Of a stretch of DNA of 64,000 nucleotides, positions 51,252 to 59,426 are shown piece after piece (positions within the stretch are counted from its first letter, which is position 1; the number at the start of each line of letters is the position of its first letter). The notes below the pieces were generated by a model. That model saw only the letters and a list, made by a program, of their open reading frames with translations, did no database searches and was not told where the DNA came from. The stretch comes from Bacillota bacterium (GTDB lineage Bacteria; Bacillota; Clostridia; Christensenellales; UMGS416): the NCBI GenBank assembly GCA_023421955.1, contig JAEZSE010000034.1, positions 20,015 to 84,014 of the forward strand, in the 5' to 3' direction. The position numbers and the translations under genes were made by a program.

Positions 51252-51695
51252 TCAGGTTGCTTGTTCTGTTTGCGCGTCGCCGCGCATTCGATGATACTCC
51301 TGCACCAAATCCTCCAGCGTAATGGCATCCAGAAACCCTGAGACCTTGCCATCCACTGTGTTCCACAACCGCATCCGAATGGCCTGTTTGATCATATCGC
51401 CGCCTGCATAGGCGGGGGTGTCTTCCACAATGCTGAGGTTCCCCTCCAGCGCCCGCAGCACATCACCGGCGGTGATCCTCACCGGCTCCGCAGCCGGCGC
51501 ATATCCGCCGCCGGCACCCTTCACGCTCTTGACCAGTCCTACCCGCCTGAGTGTGGCAAACGCTTGCTCGAGGTAACTTTCCGAAATCTGCTGCCGCCGG
51601 GCAATGTCGCCCAGCGCCACCGGCGCACCTTGGTAATTGGCGGCCAGATCCACAAGCGCCCTGAGGCCGTATCGGCTGTTGGTCGTCAGTTTCAT
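51252..51695 (-). CDS. Rrf2-family regulator without Fe-S cysteines
   Basis: A 147-residue Rrf2 protein with the typical MKLTTNSRYGLRALVDLA start, winged-helix recognition region (ISESYLEQAFATLRRVGLVKSVKGAGGGYAPA in part), and a C-terminal dimer helix. It lacks the cysteine trio used by IscR for a cluster, as does CymR, the cysteine-metabolism repressor of Bacillota. Its place just upstream of metY and between methionine genes suggests control of sulfur amino-acid synthesis. Confidence 0.9.
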   Translation of the reverse strand: MKLTTNSRYGLRALVDLAANYQGAPVALGDIARRQQISESYLEQAFATLRRVGLVKSVKGAGGGYAPAAEPVRITAGDVLRALEGNLSIVEDTPAYAGGDMIKQAIRMRLWNTVDGKVSGFLDAITLEDLVQEYHRMRGDAQTEQAT

Positions 51696-51719
51696 GGCCG
51701 CCTCCTTTCCTAACCCTCA

Positions 51720-51747
51720 CCCCTCCCCCATGGGATTGGGGGAGGGG
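51720..51747. repeat. GC-rich palindrome related to the DUF559-flanking repeats
   Basis: CCCCTCCCCCA (51720-51730) and TGGGGGAGGGG (51737-51747) pair perfectly. The C-rich flank CCTAACCCTCAC resembles the outer end of the 407-451 and 875-920 units. It lies between the two rrf2 genes. Confidence 0.75.
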
Positions 51748-51767
51748 CCAGGTTTGTAAACTATAAA

Positions 51768-52184
51768 TCAGGTATTACATGTTTTCATCAGATCCGCCAA
51801 CGACACGCCATCAATCGCGCTGTCAATTTCATCGGCCACACGCACCCAAAGCCAACGGGTGGGGCAGCGCTGCACCATTGGGCAGCCGGCGCCATCCTCA
51901 CAGCTCACGCACTTCACCGGGCTCATCGGCCCTTCCAGCGCCCGGATCACCGATCCGGCGGTGACCGCAGCGGGGTCTCCCACCAGCAGGTAGCCGCCCT
52001 GCACGCCACGGACACTTTTCACAATGCCTGCCTTGCGCAGCGACGCAAAGATCTGCTCCAGATAGGGCTCGGAGACGCCGCGCCGTTTGGCTATCGCGGG
52101 AATGGGCTCAGGGCTTCCGCCGCCATGGATCAGCAGATCCAGCAGCGCCTCCAGCGCATATTGGCTCTTTGTTGAAAGCTTCAT
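51768..52184 (-). CDS. Rrf2-family regulator with a cysteine cluster (IscR-like)
   Basis: A 138-residue Rrf2 protein, paralogue of the next gene downstream, with the MKLSTKSQYALEALLDLL start and winged helix. Unlike that gene it has Cys92, Cys95, Cys101 and Cys107 (CVSCEDGAGCPMVQRC), in the region where IscR and NsrR bind an Fe-S cluster. It could therefore sense iron-sulfur status, oxygen or NO. Its start overlaps the tcdA stop (ATGA), so it is translationally coupled to the metA-tcdA genes. Confidence 0.9.
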   Translation of the reverse strand: MKLSTKSQYALEALLDLLIHGGGSPEPIPAIAKRRGVSEPYLEQIFASLRKAGIVKSVRGVQGGYLLVGDPAAVTAGSVIRALEGPMSPVKCVSCEDGAGCPMVQRCPTRWLWVRVADEIDSAIDGVSLADLMKTCNT

Positions 52185-52993
52185 GGGCAGCTCTCACCGT
52201 CATCCTCTTCCGGGGAAGATGGTGCATTGGCTGAGCCATGCCAGCCAATCAGATCCTTCACAACCTCACCGGCGATGATGAGCCCGGCCACCGACGGCAC
52301 GAAGGAAATGCTGCCGGGGATGCTGCGGCGCTGCACGCAAGTGCGCTCAGCGCCCTTGGGGCAGACACAGTTGGAAGCGCAGCTGGTCTCCTCAGTGATT
52401 TCCGGCTGGATCGGCACTTCCCTGGAATAGAGCACCTTCAGGGAGTCAACACCCCGTTTGCGCAATGTCTTGCGCATCACCTTGGCCAGCGGGCAGACCG
52501 ACGTTTCATAGATATCAGCAACTTCAAACCGTGTTGGGTCCAGCTTGTTGCCCGCGCCCATCGCGCTGATCACCGGAATGCCAAGGGCCTTGGCTTGCAC
52601 GATGATGTCAATCTTGGCTGTGACCGTGTCGATGGCGTCCACGATATAGTCATAATCAGGGCGGATCAATTCATCGGCACTGCCCGGCAGGTAAAACGTG
52701 CGGTGGATCTCCACCTCGGCCTTGGGGTTGATTTCCAGCACCCGGTCGCGCATGGCCTCCACCTTGGGCTTTCCCACGGTTTTTCTCGTGGCATGCAGCT
52801 GCCGATTGAGGTTGGTCAGGCAGATGAGGTCGTCATCAATGAGCACCAGCTTGCCCACCCCGGCCCGCACCAGGCCTTCCACACAATAGGAACCCACGCC
52901 GCCCACGCCGAACACGGCCACGCGGCTATCCCGAAGCTTCTCCATGGCAGCCTTGCCCACCAGGATCTCTTGTCTGGAAAACTCATTTAACAT
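52181..52993 (-). CDS. tcdA: tRNA threonylcarbamoyladenosine dehydratase (TcdA/YgdL, ThiF family)
   Basis: The 270-residue E1-like protein adenylates t6A37 of tRNA to form cyclic t6A. It has the ATP-binding GVGGVGSYC, NLNRQLHA with the catalytic-type Arg, DAIDTVTAKI and the later cysteine-rich segment (ETSCASNCVCP). Start placed at ATG 52993, which overlaps the metA stop (TGATG). Why it is coupled to a methionine gene is not obvious; the linkage could be simple operon convenience. Confidence 0.88.
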   Translation of the reverse strand: MLNEFSRQEILVGKAAMEKLRDSRVAVFGVGGVGSYCVEGLVRAGVGKLVLIDDDLICLTNLNRQLHATRKTVGKPKVEAMRDRVLEINPKAEVEIHRTFYLPGSADELIRPDYDYIVDAIDTVTAKIDIIVQAKALGIPVISAMGAGNKLDPTRFEVADIYETSVCPLAKVMRKTLRKRGVDSLKVLYSREVPIQPEITEETSCASNCVCPKGAERTCVQRRSIPGSISFVPSVAGLIIAGEVVKDLIGWHGSANAPSSPEEDDGESCP

Positions 52994-53910
52994 CAGCGGA
53001 TCTCGTTCAGGTCGTAGGGCGTCTCCTGATACACATGGTAATTGAGCCAGTTGGCGTAGAGCAGGTTGGCATGGGCTCTCCACGTCACCAGCGGCGGCCT
53101 GCCCGGGTCGTCTCCCTCAAAATAACATCTGGGCACCCGGATGTCCAGCCCCTTGGCCACATCACGGTCATACTCGGCCTTAAGTGTCAGCGGATCATAC
53201 TCCGAATGGCCGGTCACATAGAAGTGCCGCTTGTCCTTCGATTTCACGATATAGACGCCGGCCTCGTCCGACTCGGCCAGGATCTCCAGATCCGGCACCT
53301 TTTCAATATCCTCCCGGCGAACCTCGGTGTGGCGGGAGTGCGGCGCGAAAAATACGTCATCAAAGCCCCGGAGCAGCATCGTGTTTTTACGGCAAACCCG
53401 GTGGGAAAACACACCAAATTGCTTATCCGGCAAAGGGTATTTGGGGATGCCGTAGTGGTAGTACAGCCCGGCCTGAGCCCCCCAGCAGATGTGGAAGGTG
53501 CTCCACACATGGGTGAGGCTCCACTTCATGATGCGTGCAAGCTCCGGCCAATAATCCACCTGCTCAAATTCCAGGTGCTCCACTGGCGCGCCGGTGATGA
53601 TCAGACCGTCATAGAATTCGTCCTGGATCTCGTCGAAGGTCTTATAAAAGGACGTGAGGTGCTCCTCGGCGGTGTTTTTGGAAAGATGAGTGGCGGGGTG
53701 GATCAGCTCCACGCTCACCTGCAGCGGTGAGTTGCCCAGAAGGCGCAGGAGCTGGGTCTCTGTCGCGATCTTGGTGGGCATCAGGTTCAATATGGCGATG
53801 CGGAGGGGCCGGATGTCCTGATGGGTGGCCCGCTCCTCATTCATCACGAAAATGTTTTCATTGGCAAGTATTTCGGATGCCGGCAGGTTCAGGGGAATGT
53901 TGATTGGCAT
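52993..53910 (-). CDS. metA: Homoserine O-acetyltransferase, MetA family
   Basis: A 305-residue class-I-glutaminase-fold acyltransferase. Cys142 in HICWGAQAG is the acyl acceptor; a later HSEYDPLTL carries catalytic His and Glu. Residue 111 is Glu (TGAPVEHLEF), the residue associated in this family with acetyl-CoA use, whereas Gly at this position goes with succinyl-CoA. Product would be O-acetylhomoserine, the substrate of MetY in the same cluster. I chose ATG 53910. The upstream region has a promoter overlapping one arm of a long inverted repeat. Confidence 0.93.
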   Translation of the reverse strand: MPINIPLNLPASEILANENIFVMNEERATHQDIRPLRIAILNLMPTKIATETQLLRLLGNSPLQVSVELIHPATHLSKNTAEEHLTSFYKTFDEIQDEFYDGLIITGAPVEHLEFEQVDYWPELARIMKWSLTHVWSTFHICWGAQAGLYYHYGIPKYPLPDKQFGVFSHRVCRKNTMLLRGFDDVFFAPHSRHTEVRREDIEKVPDLEILAESDEAGVYIVKSKDKRHFYVTGHSEYDPLTLKAEYDRDVAKGLDIRVPRCYFEGDDPGRPPLVTWRAHANLLYANWLNYHVYQETPYDLNEIR

Positions 53911-53942
53911 GTCTACCACCCCATATTGTAATACTTTATAAT

Positions 53943-53998
53943 TCCTATGGTTTTGCTTGACTTTCCATGCATTATACCATAGGATTTGAAGAAATCAA
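53943..53998. promoter_or_regulatory. metA promoter and inverted repeat shared with divergent larE
   Basis: TCCTATGGT (53943-53951) and ACCATAGGA (53976-53984) form a perfect 9-bp inverted repeat 33 bp centre to centre, about three helical turns. For metA, minus-strand TTGATT (53993-53998) and TATAAT (53971-53976) flank the second arm. The repeat could bind a regulator controlling both genes. Confidence 0.6.
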
Positions 53999-54040
53999 CA
54001 AAAAATATATGCGGCTAACAAAACCACAACAGGAGGCAAA

Positions 54041-54850
54041 ATGAACCGCAACGACAAACTGGCTCTGCTGCAAGATAACATCAAGGCAATGGGCTCACTG
54101 GCCATTGCCTTTTCCGGCGGCGTGGATTCCACCTTTTTGCTGAAGGTGGCCCATGACCTGTTGGGCGACCGGGCGCTGGCAATCACGGCAACCTCCTCCA
54201 CCTATCCGGAGCGGGAGCTGAAAGAAGCCATTGCCTTTGCCAAATCCATCGGCGCGCAGCACATCGTGATCCGCTCCGAGGAGCTGGACATCGCAGGCTT
54301 TGCAGAAAACCCCACCAACCGTTGCTACCACTGCAAGAAGGAGCTTTTTACCAAGGTGGTGGAGCTGGCCAGCCAGCATGGCATCGCGCACGTGGCTGAC
54401 GGCTCCAACGCCGATGACACCAATGATTTCCGCCCGGGCATGCAGGCCATGCGGGAGCTGGGGGCCGTGAGCCCGCTGATGGACGCGGAGCTCACCAAAG
54501 ATGAAATCCGCATCATTTCCCGGGAAATGGGTCTGCCCACCTGGGACAAGCCATCCTTTGCGTGCCTCTCCTCACGGGTGCCTTATGGCGAGGCGATCAC
54601 GGTGGAAAAGCTCTCCATGATTGACCGGGCAGAGGAATACCTGCTGGGGCTGGGGTTCCGGCAGGTGCGGGTGCGCCACCATGGCGGCATCGCCCGCATT
54701 GAGGTGGGGGCCGGCGAGCGGGAGAAACTCTTTCACAGCGACACGATGGACGGCATTGATAAAGCCTTGAAAGAGATTGGATATGCTTACGTGACGCTGG
54801 ACCTGAAGGGTTACCGCACCGGCAGCATGAACGAGGTGCTCAAACATTAG
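54041..54850 (+). CDS. larE: ATP-dependent sacrificial sulfur transferase LarE
   Basis: LarE donates sulfur to the nickel-pincer cofactor of lactate racemase and related enzymes. The 269-residue protein has the PP-loop SGGVDS (25-30), NRCYHCKKELF and Cys175 in PSFACLSSR, corresponding to the sacrificial cysteine of the characterised enzyme. larA, larB and larC are not in the window, so the cofactor's user is unknown here. A second view is a general sulfur transferase of the same PP-loop group. It is divergent from metA and ends in a strong terminator. Confidence 0.9.
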   Translation: MNRNDKLALLQDNIKAMGSLAIAFSGGVDSTFLLKVAHDLLGDRALAITATSSTYPERELKEAIAFAKSIGAQHIVIRSEELDIAGFAENPTNRCYHCKKELFTKVVELASQHGIAHVADGSNADDTNDFRPGMQAMRELGAVSPLMDAELTKDEIRIISREMGLPTWDKPSFACLSSRVPYGEAITVEKLSMIDRAEEYLLGLGFRQVRVRHHGGIARIEVGAGEREKLFHSDTMDGIDKALKEIGYAYVTLDLKGYRTGSMNEVLKH

Positions 54851-54859
54851 TCAGCATCG

Positions 54860-54894
54860 GCATGGGGCGCAATACCTGCGCCCCATGCTTTTTT
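54860..54894 (+). terminator. Terminator after larE
   Basis: GCATGGGGCGCA (54860-54871) pairs with TGCGCCCCATGC (54877-54888), followed by six T (54889-54894). Confidence 0.93.
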
Positions 54895-55222
54895 ATCCCG
54901 GCATGTTTTCCTTGCCCCAATCATACATGTTTCCAATGATCGGCAGAAGGGAAACCCCCTTGTCGGACAGCATATACTCCACTTTGGGGGGGATCTGGTG
55001 ATACTCCCTGCGATGGATCAACCCATCTGACTCCAATTCCTTCAGCTGCTGGCTCAGCATTTTGTGTGTGATCCCATTGATGGACCGTTTCAATTCGCCG
55101 TAGCGCATCACGCGGCCAGTCATCAGGTAAAACAGGATCAAAAGCTTCCATTTGCCGCCAATGGCCTTCAAGGTGTATTCCACAGGGCAAGAGTCATGCC
55201 CGCAATGATCCATCAGCTCCAT
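54893..55222 (-). CDS. HxlR-family transcriptional regulator
   Basis: The 109-residue protein has the HxlR winged helix: CPVEYTLKAIGGKWKLLILFYL (in part), RYGELKRSINGITHKMLSQQL and the wing segment REYHQIPPKVEYMLSDKG. N-terminal cysteines (HCGHDSCP) resemble those of redox-sensing members such as HypR/YodB. I chose ATG 55222, about ten bases after AGGAGAG. It diverges from the nitroreductase gene, the classic arrangement for regulators that respond to electrophiles or quinones. Confidence 0.92.
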   Translation of the reverse strand: MELMDHCGHDSCPVEYTLKAIGGKWKLLILFYLMTGRVMRYGELKRSINGITHKMLSQQLKELESDGLIHRREYHQIPPKVEYMLSDKGVSLLPIIGNMYDWGKENMPG

Positions 55223-55244
55223 ACAGTCCACTCTCCTATTGGAT

Positions 55245-55269
55245 AGTATCTCACAAAATAGTGCATACT
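55245..55269. promoter_or_regulatory. Candidate HxlR operator (imperfect inverted repeat)
   Basis: AGTATCTCAC and GTGCATACT face each other across AAAATA (55245-55269) in the space between the two divergent genes; one base is bulged. The position 23 bp upstream of the regulator start fits an operator. Confidence 0.5.
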
Positions 55270-55338
55270 GGCGGATTCTCTTATACCTCATTATAGTGTA
55301 GTGCATCAAGCGAAACAACAATAAGAAGGAGAATTGGT

Positions 55339-55944
55339 ATGGAGTTTCAAGATGTGATCACCATGCGCAGGAGCATCCGTAATTTCAAGCAGGAGCCCGT
55401 CCCCGACGGGATGATTATGGAATTGCTGGAGGCAGCCCGGCTGGCCCCTTCGGGCCTCAATGTGCAGCCATGGCGTTTTGTTGTTGTAAAGGACGCCACA
55501 GCAAAGAAACAGCTGGTGGAAGCCGGGGCTTCGGCTTTTCTGGCAAATGCCCCCGCCGTGATCCTTTGCTGCGCGGACATGACCGCATTTTCCATGGTCG
55601 GAGCGCGGGTGCAGGAGCTGGTGCAAACCGGTGCGATGACCCCGGAATCCATCCGGTGGCTCAACGAGCCCCGCCCGGCAGCCTCAGACGCGGATCAGCA
55701 GTGGATCCTGGCGGGTATGAAAGAAAACATTGCCATCGCCATCACGCACATCCTGCTGAAAGCCACCGATCTCGGGTTGGGCAGCTGCTGGCTGGGCGCA
55801 TTCGATGAAGACAAGGTGAAAGCCATCGCTGGCCTGGATGGCCGGTATGGAGTAACGGCGCTGTTGGCGATCGGGTTTGCAGACCAAGCACCGGATCCAA
55901 GGCCCAGGATTCCGGTAGAGGATTTGCTACTTAAAACTGTTTAG
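55339..55944 (+). CDS. Nitroreductase family protein
   Basis: A 201-residue flavin (FMN) oxidoreductase with the RRSIRNFKQEPVPDG start, EAARLAPSGLNVQPWRFVVV (in part), and the GLGSCWLGAF and AIGFADQAP motifs near the C-terminus. Members reduce nitro groups, quinones or other electrophiles with NAD(P)H. AAGGAGAATT precedes ATG 55339. Divergence from an HxlR regulator suggests induction by its substrates. Confidence 0.93.
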   Translation: MEFQDVITMRRSIRNFKQEPVPDGMIMELLEAARLAPSGLNVQPWRFVVVKDATAKKQLVEAGASAFLANAPAVILCCADMTAFSMVGARVQELVQTGAMTPESIRWLNEPRPAASDADQQWILAGMKENIAIAITHILLKATDLGLGSCWLGAFDEDKVKAIAGLDGRYGVTALLAIGFADQAPDPRPRIPVEDLLLKTV

Positions 55945-55963
55945 CTGGGCAATGGCTTGGGGT

Positions 55964-56530
55964 TCACTGGCAGACCGAGCGCAAAGAGTCGCGGATCATC
56001 GGCAGGTCCTCCCGCATAGCCTTAAACGTATCAAACTCTGGATTTTCCTGCGAATAGGTCACATCGGTTGGCATACCGACGAGATAGGTCACGCCATTGA
56101 TTTCGATCTCTTCTTCATTATCAAAGAAGCCAGCGTCGTCTTCCGATGTCTTCGTCAAAATGGTAAAGAATTTCCCCATACCATCATCAATCGGCTCCGA
56201 CGGCTTGAAGTAAACAATGAGATAACCATCACCCTCATCCACACGGTATTTGCCGGCCCAACTGGCAGGCACGTCAAAGGCGATACCCAGACTGGCACTC
56301 GTGATTGTCTCAAAAGCCCCTTCAGCCGCCGCTGATTCCTCTGTAGGCTCAGGGGTGGGCATGGCGGTTGGTTCATCGGTCTCGGCGCGGATGGTCTCTG
56401 CCACAACCTGAACAGTGGGCTGGGCTGTTTCAAGTTTCAACACGCTGCGGGCTACCCCCCTCAGGATGGTACAGCCAGACAGCAAGGCTGATAGCATCAG
56501 TGCAGCACACAACAAGGAAACACGTTTCAT
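55964..56530 (-). CDS. Predicted lipoprotein of unknown function
   Basis: The 188-residue protein has a lipoprotein signal with lipobox ALLSGC (modified Cys at ~19), a low-complexity Thr/Pro/Glu linker (~55-75: TPEPTEE) and a ~110-residue beta-rich domain (ASLGIAFDVPASWAG, GYLIVYFKPSE, INGVTYLVG) that resembles small PsbP/DUF-type solute domains. I do not recognise a family. GGAGG five bases before ATG 56530 fixes the start. It is not obviously part of an operon. Confidence 0.75.
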   Translation of the reverse strand: MKRVSLLCAALMLSALLSGCTILRGVARSVLKLETAQPTVQVVAETIRAETDEPTAMPTPEPTEESAAAEGAFETITSASLGIAFDVPASWAGKYRVDEGDGYLIVYFKPSEPIDDGMGKFFTILTKTSEDDAGFFDNEEEIEINGVTYLVGMPTDVTYSQENPEFDTFKAMREDLPMIRDSLRSVCQ

Positions 56531-56618
56531 ACAAGCCTCCAAAAGAAATTCAATACATTCTAGCCCATCATCATACTGGAGTAAAGGCTGTCAGGATAAT
56601 TTGATAAAATGAAATAAA

Positions 56619-56652
56619 CAACCCCCGGGCAGTCAGCGCGGCCCGAGGGTTG
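56619..56652 (-). terminator. Terminator of the second sugar cluster
   Basis: CAACCCCCGGGC pairs with GCCCGAGGGTTG (one mismatch); on the minus strand TTTATTTC follows, 26 nt past the dehydrogenase stop. Confidence 0.8.
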
Positions 56653-56677
56653 ATGGAGTGACAGTTCGGAGAAGTTC

Positions 56678-57571
56678 CTACTTCGCCTGCGGCTCAATCG
56701 TGACGCCGGCCAGCGCCTCGTAATACTTGGCCAGACCGCTGTGGTCAGACTGCCCTTCGCCGCGGGCGGAGAGCTCCTTCATCATTTCCAGCACCTTGCC
56801 CGTAAGGAATGTAGGGCTGCCGGTGGCGGCTGCCGCTTCCATGGCGTTGTTCAGGTCCTTGATGTGAAGGTCAATGCGGAAACCGGGCTTGAAGTTGCGG
56901 TTCAACACCATGGGGGCCTTTGCATCCAGCACCGTGGAGCCGGCCAGGCCGCCCCGGATGGCCTTATAGACCACCTCAGGGTCCACACCGGCCTTCACGG
57001 CTAGCGTGAGCGCCTCGCTCATCGCGGCGATGTTGACGCCCACGATGATCTGGTTGCAGAGCTTGGTGGTGTTGCCGCTGCCGATTTTGCCGCAGAGCAC
57101 CACGGAGGCGCCCATTTTCTGCAGGATCGGCATGGCTTCGTCAAAGTCTTTCTGCTCGCCGCCGCACATGATGGACAGCGTGCCTTCAATGGCCTTCGGC
57201 TCGCCGCCGGAAACCGGCGCGTCGATCATCCGCATGCCGGCTGCGCGGGCAGCGGCTTCGCATTCGGCGGAAGCCTGCGGTGCGATGGAGCTCATGTCCA
57301 CAATCAGCGCACCCTTTTTGCCATTGGCAATCACGCCGGCATCACCAAGCAGCACTTCCTTCACCTGCGGGCTGTTGGGCAGCATTGTGATAACAATGTC
57401 GCTGACCTTCGCCACGTCGGCGATGCTGGCGGCAGTTTCGGCGCCGGCGGCTTTGACCTCTGCCACGGCGGCGGTGTTGATGTCATACACGATCAGGGAA
57501 TAGCCTGCCTTGAGCAGGTTTTTGCTCATAGGCTTGCCCATCACGCCCAACCCGATAAATCCGATTTTCAT
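56678..57571 (-). CDS. Beta-hydroxyacid dehydrogenase (GarR/3-hydroxyisobutyrate dehydrogenase family)
   Basis: A 297-residue NAD(P)-dependent dehydrogenase with GFIGLGVMGKPM at the cofactor loop, DAPVSGGEPKAIEGTL, and GSGNTTKLCNQIIVG with the catalytic lysine. It closely resembles tartronate-semialdehyde reductases (GarR), but the family also reduces other aldehydic acids and 3-hydroxyisobutyrate. It is the last gene of the second sugar cluster, seven bases after the split transketolase, suggesting it handles a product of that pathway. Confidence 0.87.
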   Translation of the reverse strand: MKIGFIGLGVMGKPMSKNLLKAGYSLIVYDINTAAVAEVKAAGAETAASIADVAKVSDIVITMLPNSPQVKEVLLGDAGVIANGKKGALIVDMSSIAPQASAECEAAARAAGMRMIDAPVSGGEPKAIEGTLSIMCGGEQKDFDEAMPILQKMGASVVLCGKIGSGNTTKLCNQIIVGVNIAAMSEALTLAVKAGVDPEVVYKAIRGGLAGSTVLDAKAPMVLNRNFKPGFRIDLHIKDLNNAMEAAAATGSPTFLTGKVLEMMKELSARGEGQSDHSGLAKYYEALAGVTIEPQAK

Positions 57572-57577
57572 ATGTGT

Positions 57578-58507
57578 TTACCTCCTGGATGAAACAAATT
57601 CCCGAATCTGTTTGGCGATGTTCGCCGCGGTGAGGCCGTAGTGCTCCATGAGCGGGCCCTCGCCGTTGGCTGACTGGCCGAACTGGTCCTGGATGCCCAG
57701 CATCTTAAGCGGAATGCCAGTCTCTGAGAGCGCCTCGGCCACGATGGAGCCGAGCCCGCCGATCACGCTATGCTCCTCACAGGTGAAAGCCAGGCCGGTC
57801 TGGCCAGCCAGTGCCCTCGCCTGCTCGCCATTAAAGGGCTTCAAGGTGGCCACATTCACAACCGTTGCAGAGATGCCTTCCTTTGCAAGCTCCTCTGCGG
57901 CGTCCAGCGCCTTTTTCACCATCACGCCGGTGGCGAACACGGTGATATCTTTGCCCTGGCGCACGGTGTCGATGCGGCCCAGCTCAAAGGAGCCGTCACC
58001 GGGCAGGTCATCCATGTCGGAGCGCGTCACACGCAGGTAAACAGGCCCATCCAGCTGGGCGGCAGCCTTCACCATGGCGGCCATCTGCCTGGCGTCGCCG
58101 GGGCAGAGCACCGTCATGTTGGGCAAGGCACGCATGACCGCGATGTCTTCCACCGTCTGATGGGTGGAGCCGTCACCATAGTCGGAAAGGCCGGCGGAGG
58201 AACCGCACAGCTTCACATTGAGCTTGGGGATGCAGATGGACTGGCGGATCTGGTCGAATGCCCTACCGGTCACAAACACCGCAAAGGACGACACAAAGGG
58301 GATTTTACCGCACAGAGACAGGCCTGCCGCCATGCCCACCATGTTGGCCTCGGCGATGCCGGCCTCCACATAACGGGCGGGGAACTCCTGCTCCATATAG
58401 CAGCTCATTGTGCTCTTGTTCAGGTCGGCGTCCAGCGCCCAAATCCTGCTATCTTCCCTGGCCAGCGCAACGAGCGCCTGGCCGTATGCTTCTCTGGGAT
58501 TGCCCAT
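57578..58507 (-). CDS. Split transketolase, C-terminal subunit, sugar cluster 2
   Basis: The 309-residue pyrimidine-binding half of a transketolase: RYVEAGIAEANMVGMAAGLSL with the conserved Glu, HQTVEDIAVMRALPN, and CEEHSVIGGLGSIVAE in the C-terminal domain. It overlaps the stop of its N-terminal partner by one base (TAATG). It is a clear paralogue of the 44848-45810 gene, but diverged, so each split enzyme probably has its own sugar phosphate. Confidence 0.9.
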   Translation of the reverse strand: MGNPREAYGQALVALAREDSRIWALDADLNKSTMSCYMEQEFPARYVEAGIAEANMVGMAAGLSLCGKIPFVSSFAVFVTGRAFDQIRQSICIPKLNVKLCGSSAGLSDYGDGSTHQTVEDIAVMRALPNMTVLCPGDARQMAAMVKAAAQLDGPVYLRVTRSDMDDLPGDGSFELGRIDTVRQGKDITVFATGVMVKKALDAAEELAKEGISATVVNVATLKPFNGEQARALAGQTGLAFTCEEHSVIGGLGSIVAEALSETGIPLKMLGIQDQFGQSANGEGPLMEHYGLTAANIAKQIREFVSSRR

Positions 58508-59352
58508 TACTGCTCACCGCCAATCATTGAAGTCAGGCAGGCCACCGCCTCGTCATACTGCGGACGGGTGAGCATGCCGTTGTGGAACCCGATCTGGTTC
58601 TCCGCGCACTGGATCGCCTTGCCCTTGATGGTCTCGGCCACGATGACCACCGGGCGGTCCTTCTTCTTGGCCTCGGCGAACGTCGCCGCCAACGACGCCA
58701 CATCGTGGCCGTCGGCGCGGAGCACTTCCCAGCCAAACGCGGCGAACTTCTCGCCGGGGTCGCCGTAGTTCAAGCGGTCCTGGTTGAAGCCCATCGCCTG
58801 CAGGCGGTTGCGGTCCACCACGGCCACCAGGTTGTCAAGCTTCCTGGCACCGGCAAACATCACGGCCTCCCACACCTGGCCCTCATTCAACTCGCCGTCA
58901 CCAAGCACCACAAAAACCGTGGAGGGGCGGCCATCGGCCTTCAGCGCCAGCGCCATGCCCACGCCCTGGGAAAGGCCCTGGCCCAGCGAGCCAGTGTTGG
59001 CCTCGATGCCGGGCAACTTGGCATGATCCGGGTGGCCTTGCAGGCGGCTGCCCACGTTCTTCAATGTCTTCAGCTCCTCGGCGGGGAAAAAGCCTTTGCG
59101 GGCCAGCGCCGCATACTGCGCCGGGCAGCTGTGGCCCTTGCTCAGGATGAAACGGTCACGGTCGGGATCATCCTTGCGTGCCCCGTCAATGTTCATCACA
59201 TGGAAGTAAAGCGTGGCGATGATGTCTGCAGAAGACATCGAGCCGCCGAAGTGCCCACGGTTGTCCGGCCCGATCATGTTCACCACGTCCAGGCGGATCT
59301 GGGCTGCGGCGCGGTTCAGCGCGTCCAGCTCCGGTTTGGTCAATGCTGTCAT
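58507..59352 (-). CDS. Split transketolase, N-terminal subunit, sugar cluster 2
   Basis: The 281-residue thiamine-diphosphate-binding half: GHFGGSMSSADI, FILSKGHSCPAQYAAL, and GDGELNEGQVWEA with the metal-binding Asn further on. Start chosen at ATG 59352 (MTALTKPELD), after AAAGGAAACGGAG; the upstream frame extension runs through a terminator hairpin. It is paired with the following gene. A strong stem-loop lies just upstream, between it and the zinc dehydrogenase gene. Confidence 0.9.
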   Translation of the reverse strand: MTALTKPELDALNRAAAQIRLDVVNMIGPDNRGHFGGSMSSADIIATLYFHVMNIDGARKDDPDRDRFILSKGHSCPAQYAALARKGFFPAEELKTLKNVGSRLQGHPDHAKLPGIEANTGSLGQGLSQGVGMALALKADGRPSTVFVVLGDGELNEGQVWEAVMFAGARKLDNLVAVVDRNRLQAMGFNQDRLNYGDPGEKFAAFGWEVLRADGHDVASLAATFAEAKKKDRPVVIVAETIKGKAIQCAENQIGFHNGMLTRPQYDEAVACLTSMIGGEQ

Positions 59353-59382
59353 ACTCCGTTTCCTTTCCGTTGTTATCTTTGA

Positions 59383-59417
59383 CAAACGCACCGCCGTGTT
59401 GCTCGGCGGTGCGTTTG
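59383..59417 (-). terminator. Intercistronic hairpin between the zinc dehydrogenase and split transketolase
   Basis: CAAACGCACCGCC (59383-59395) pairs perfectly with GGCGGTGCGTTTG (59405-59417). The T-tract is short, so it may be an attenuator or a message-end stabiliser rather than a full terminator. Confidence 0.65.
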
Positions 59418-59426
59418 ACGGTGCCG

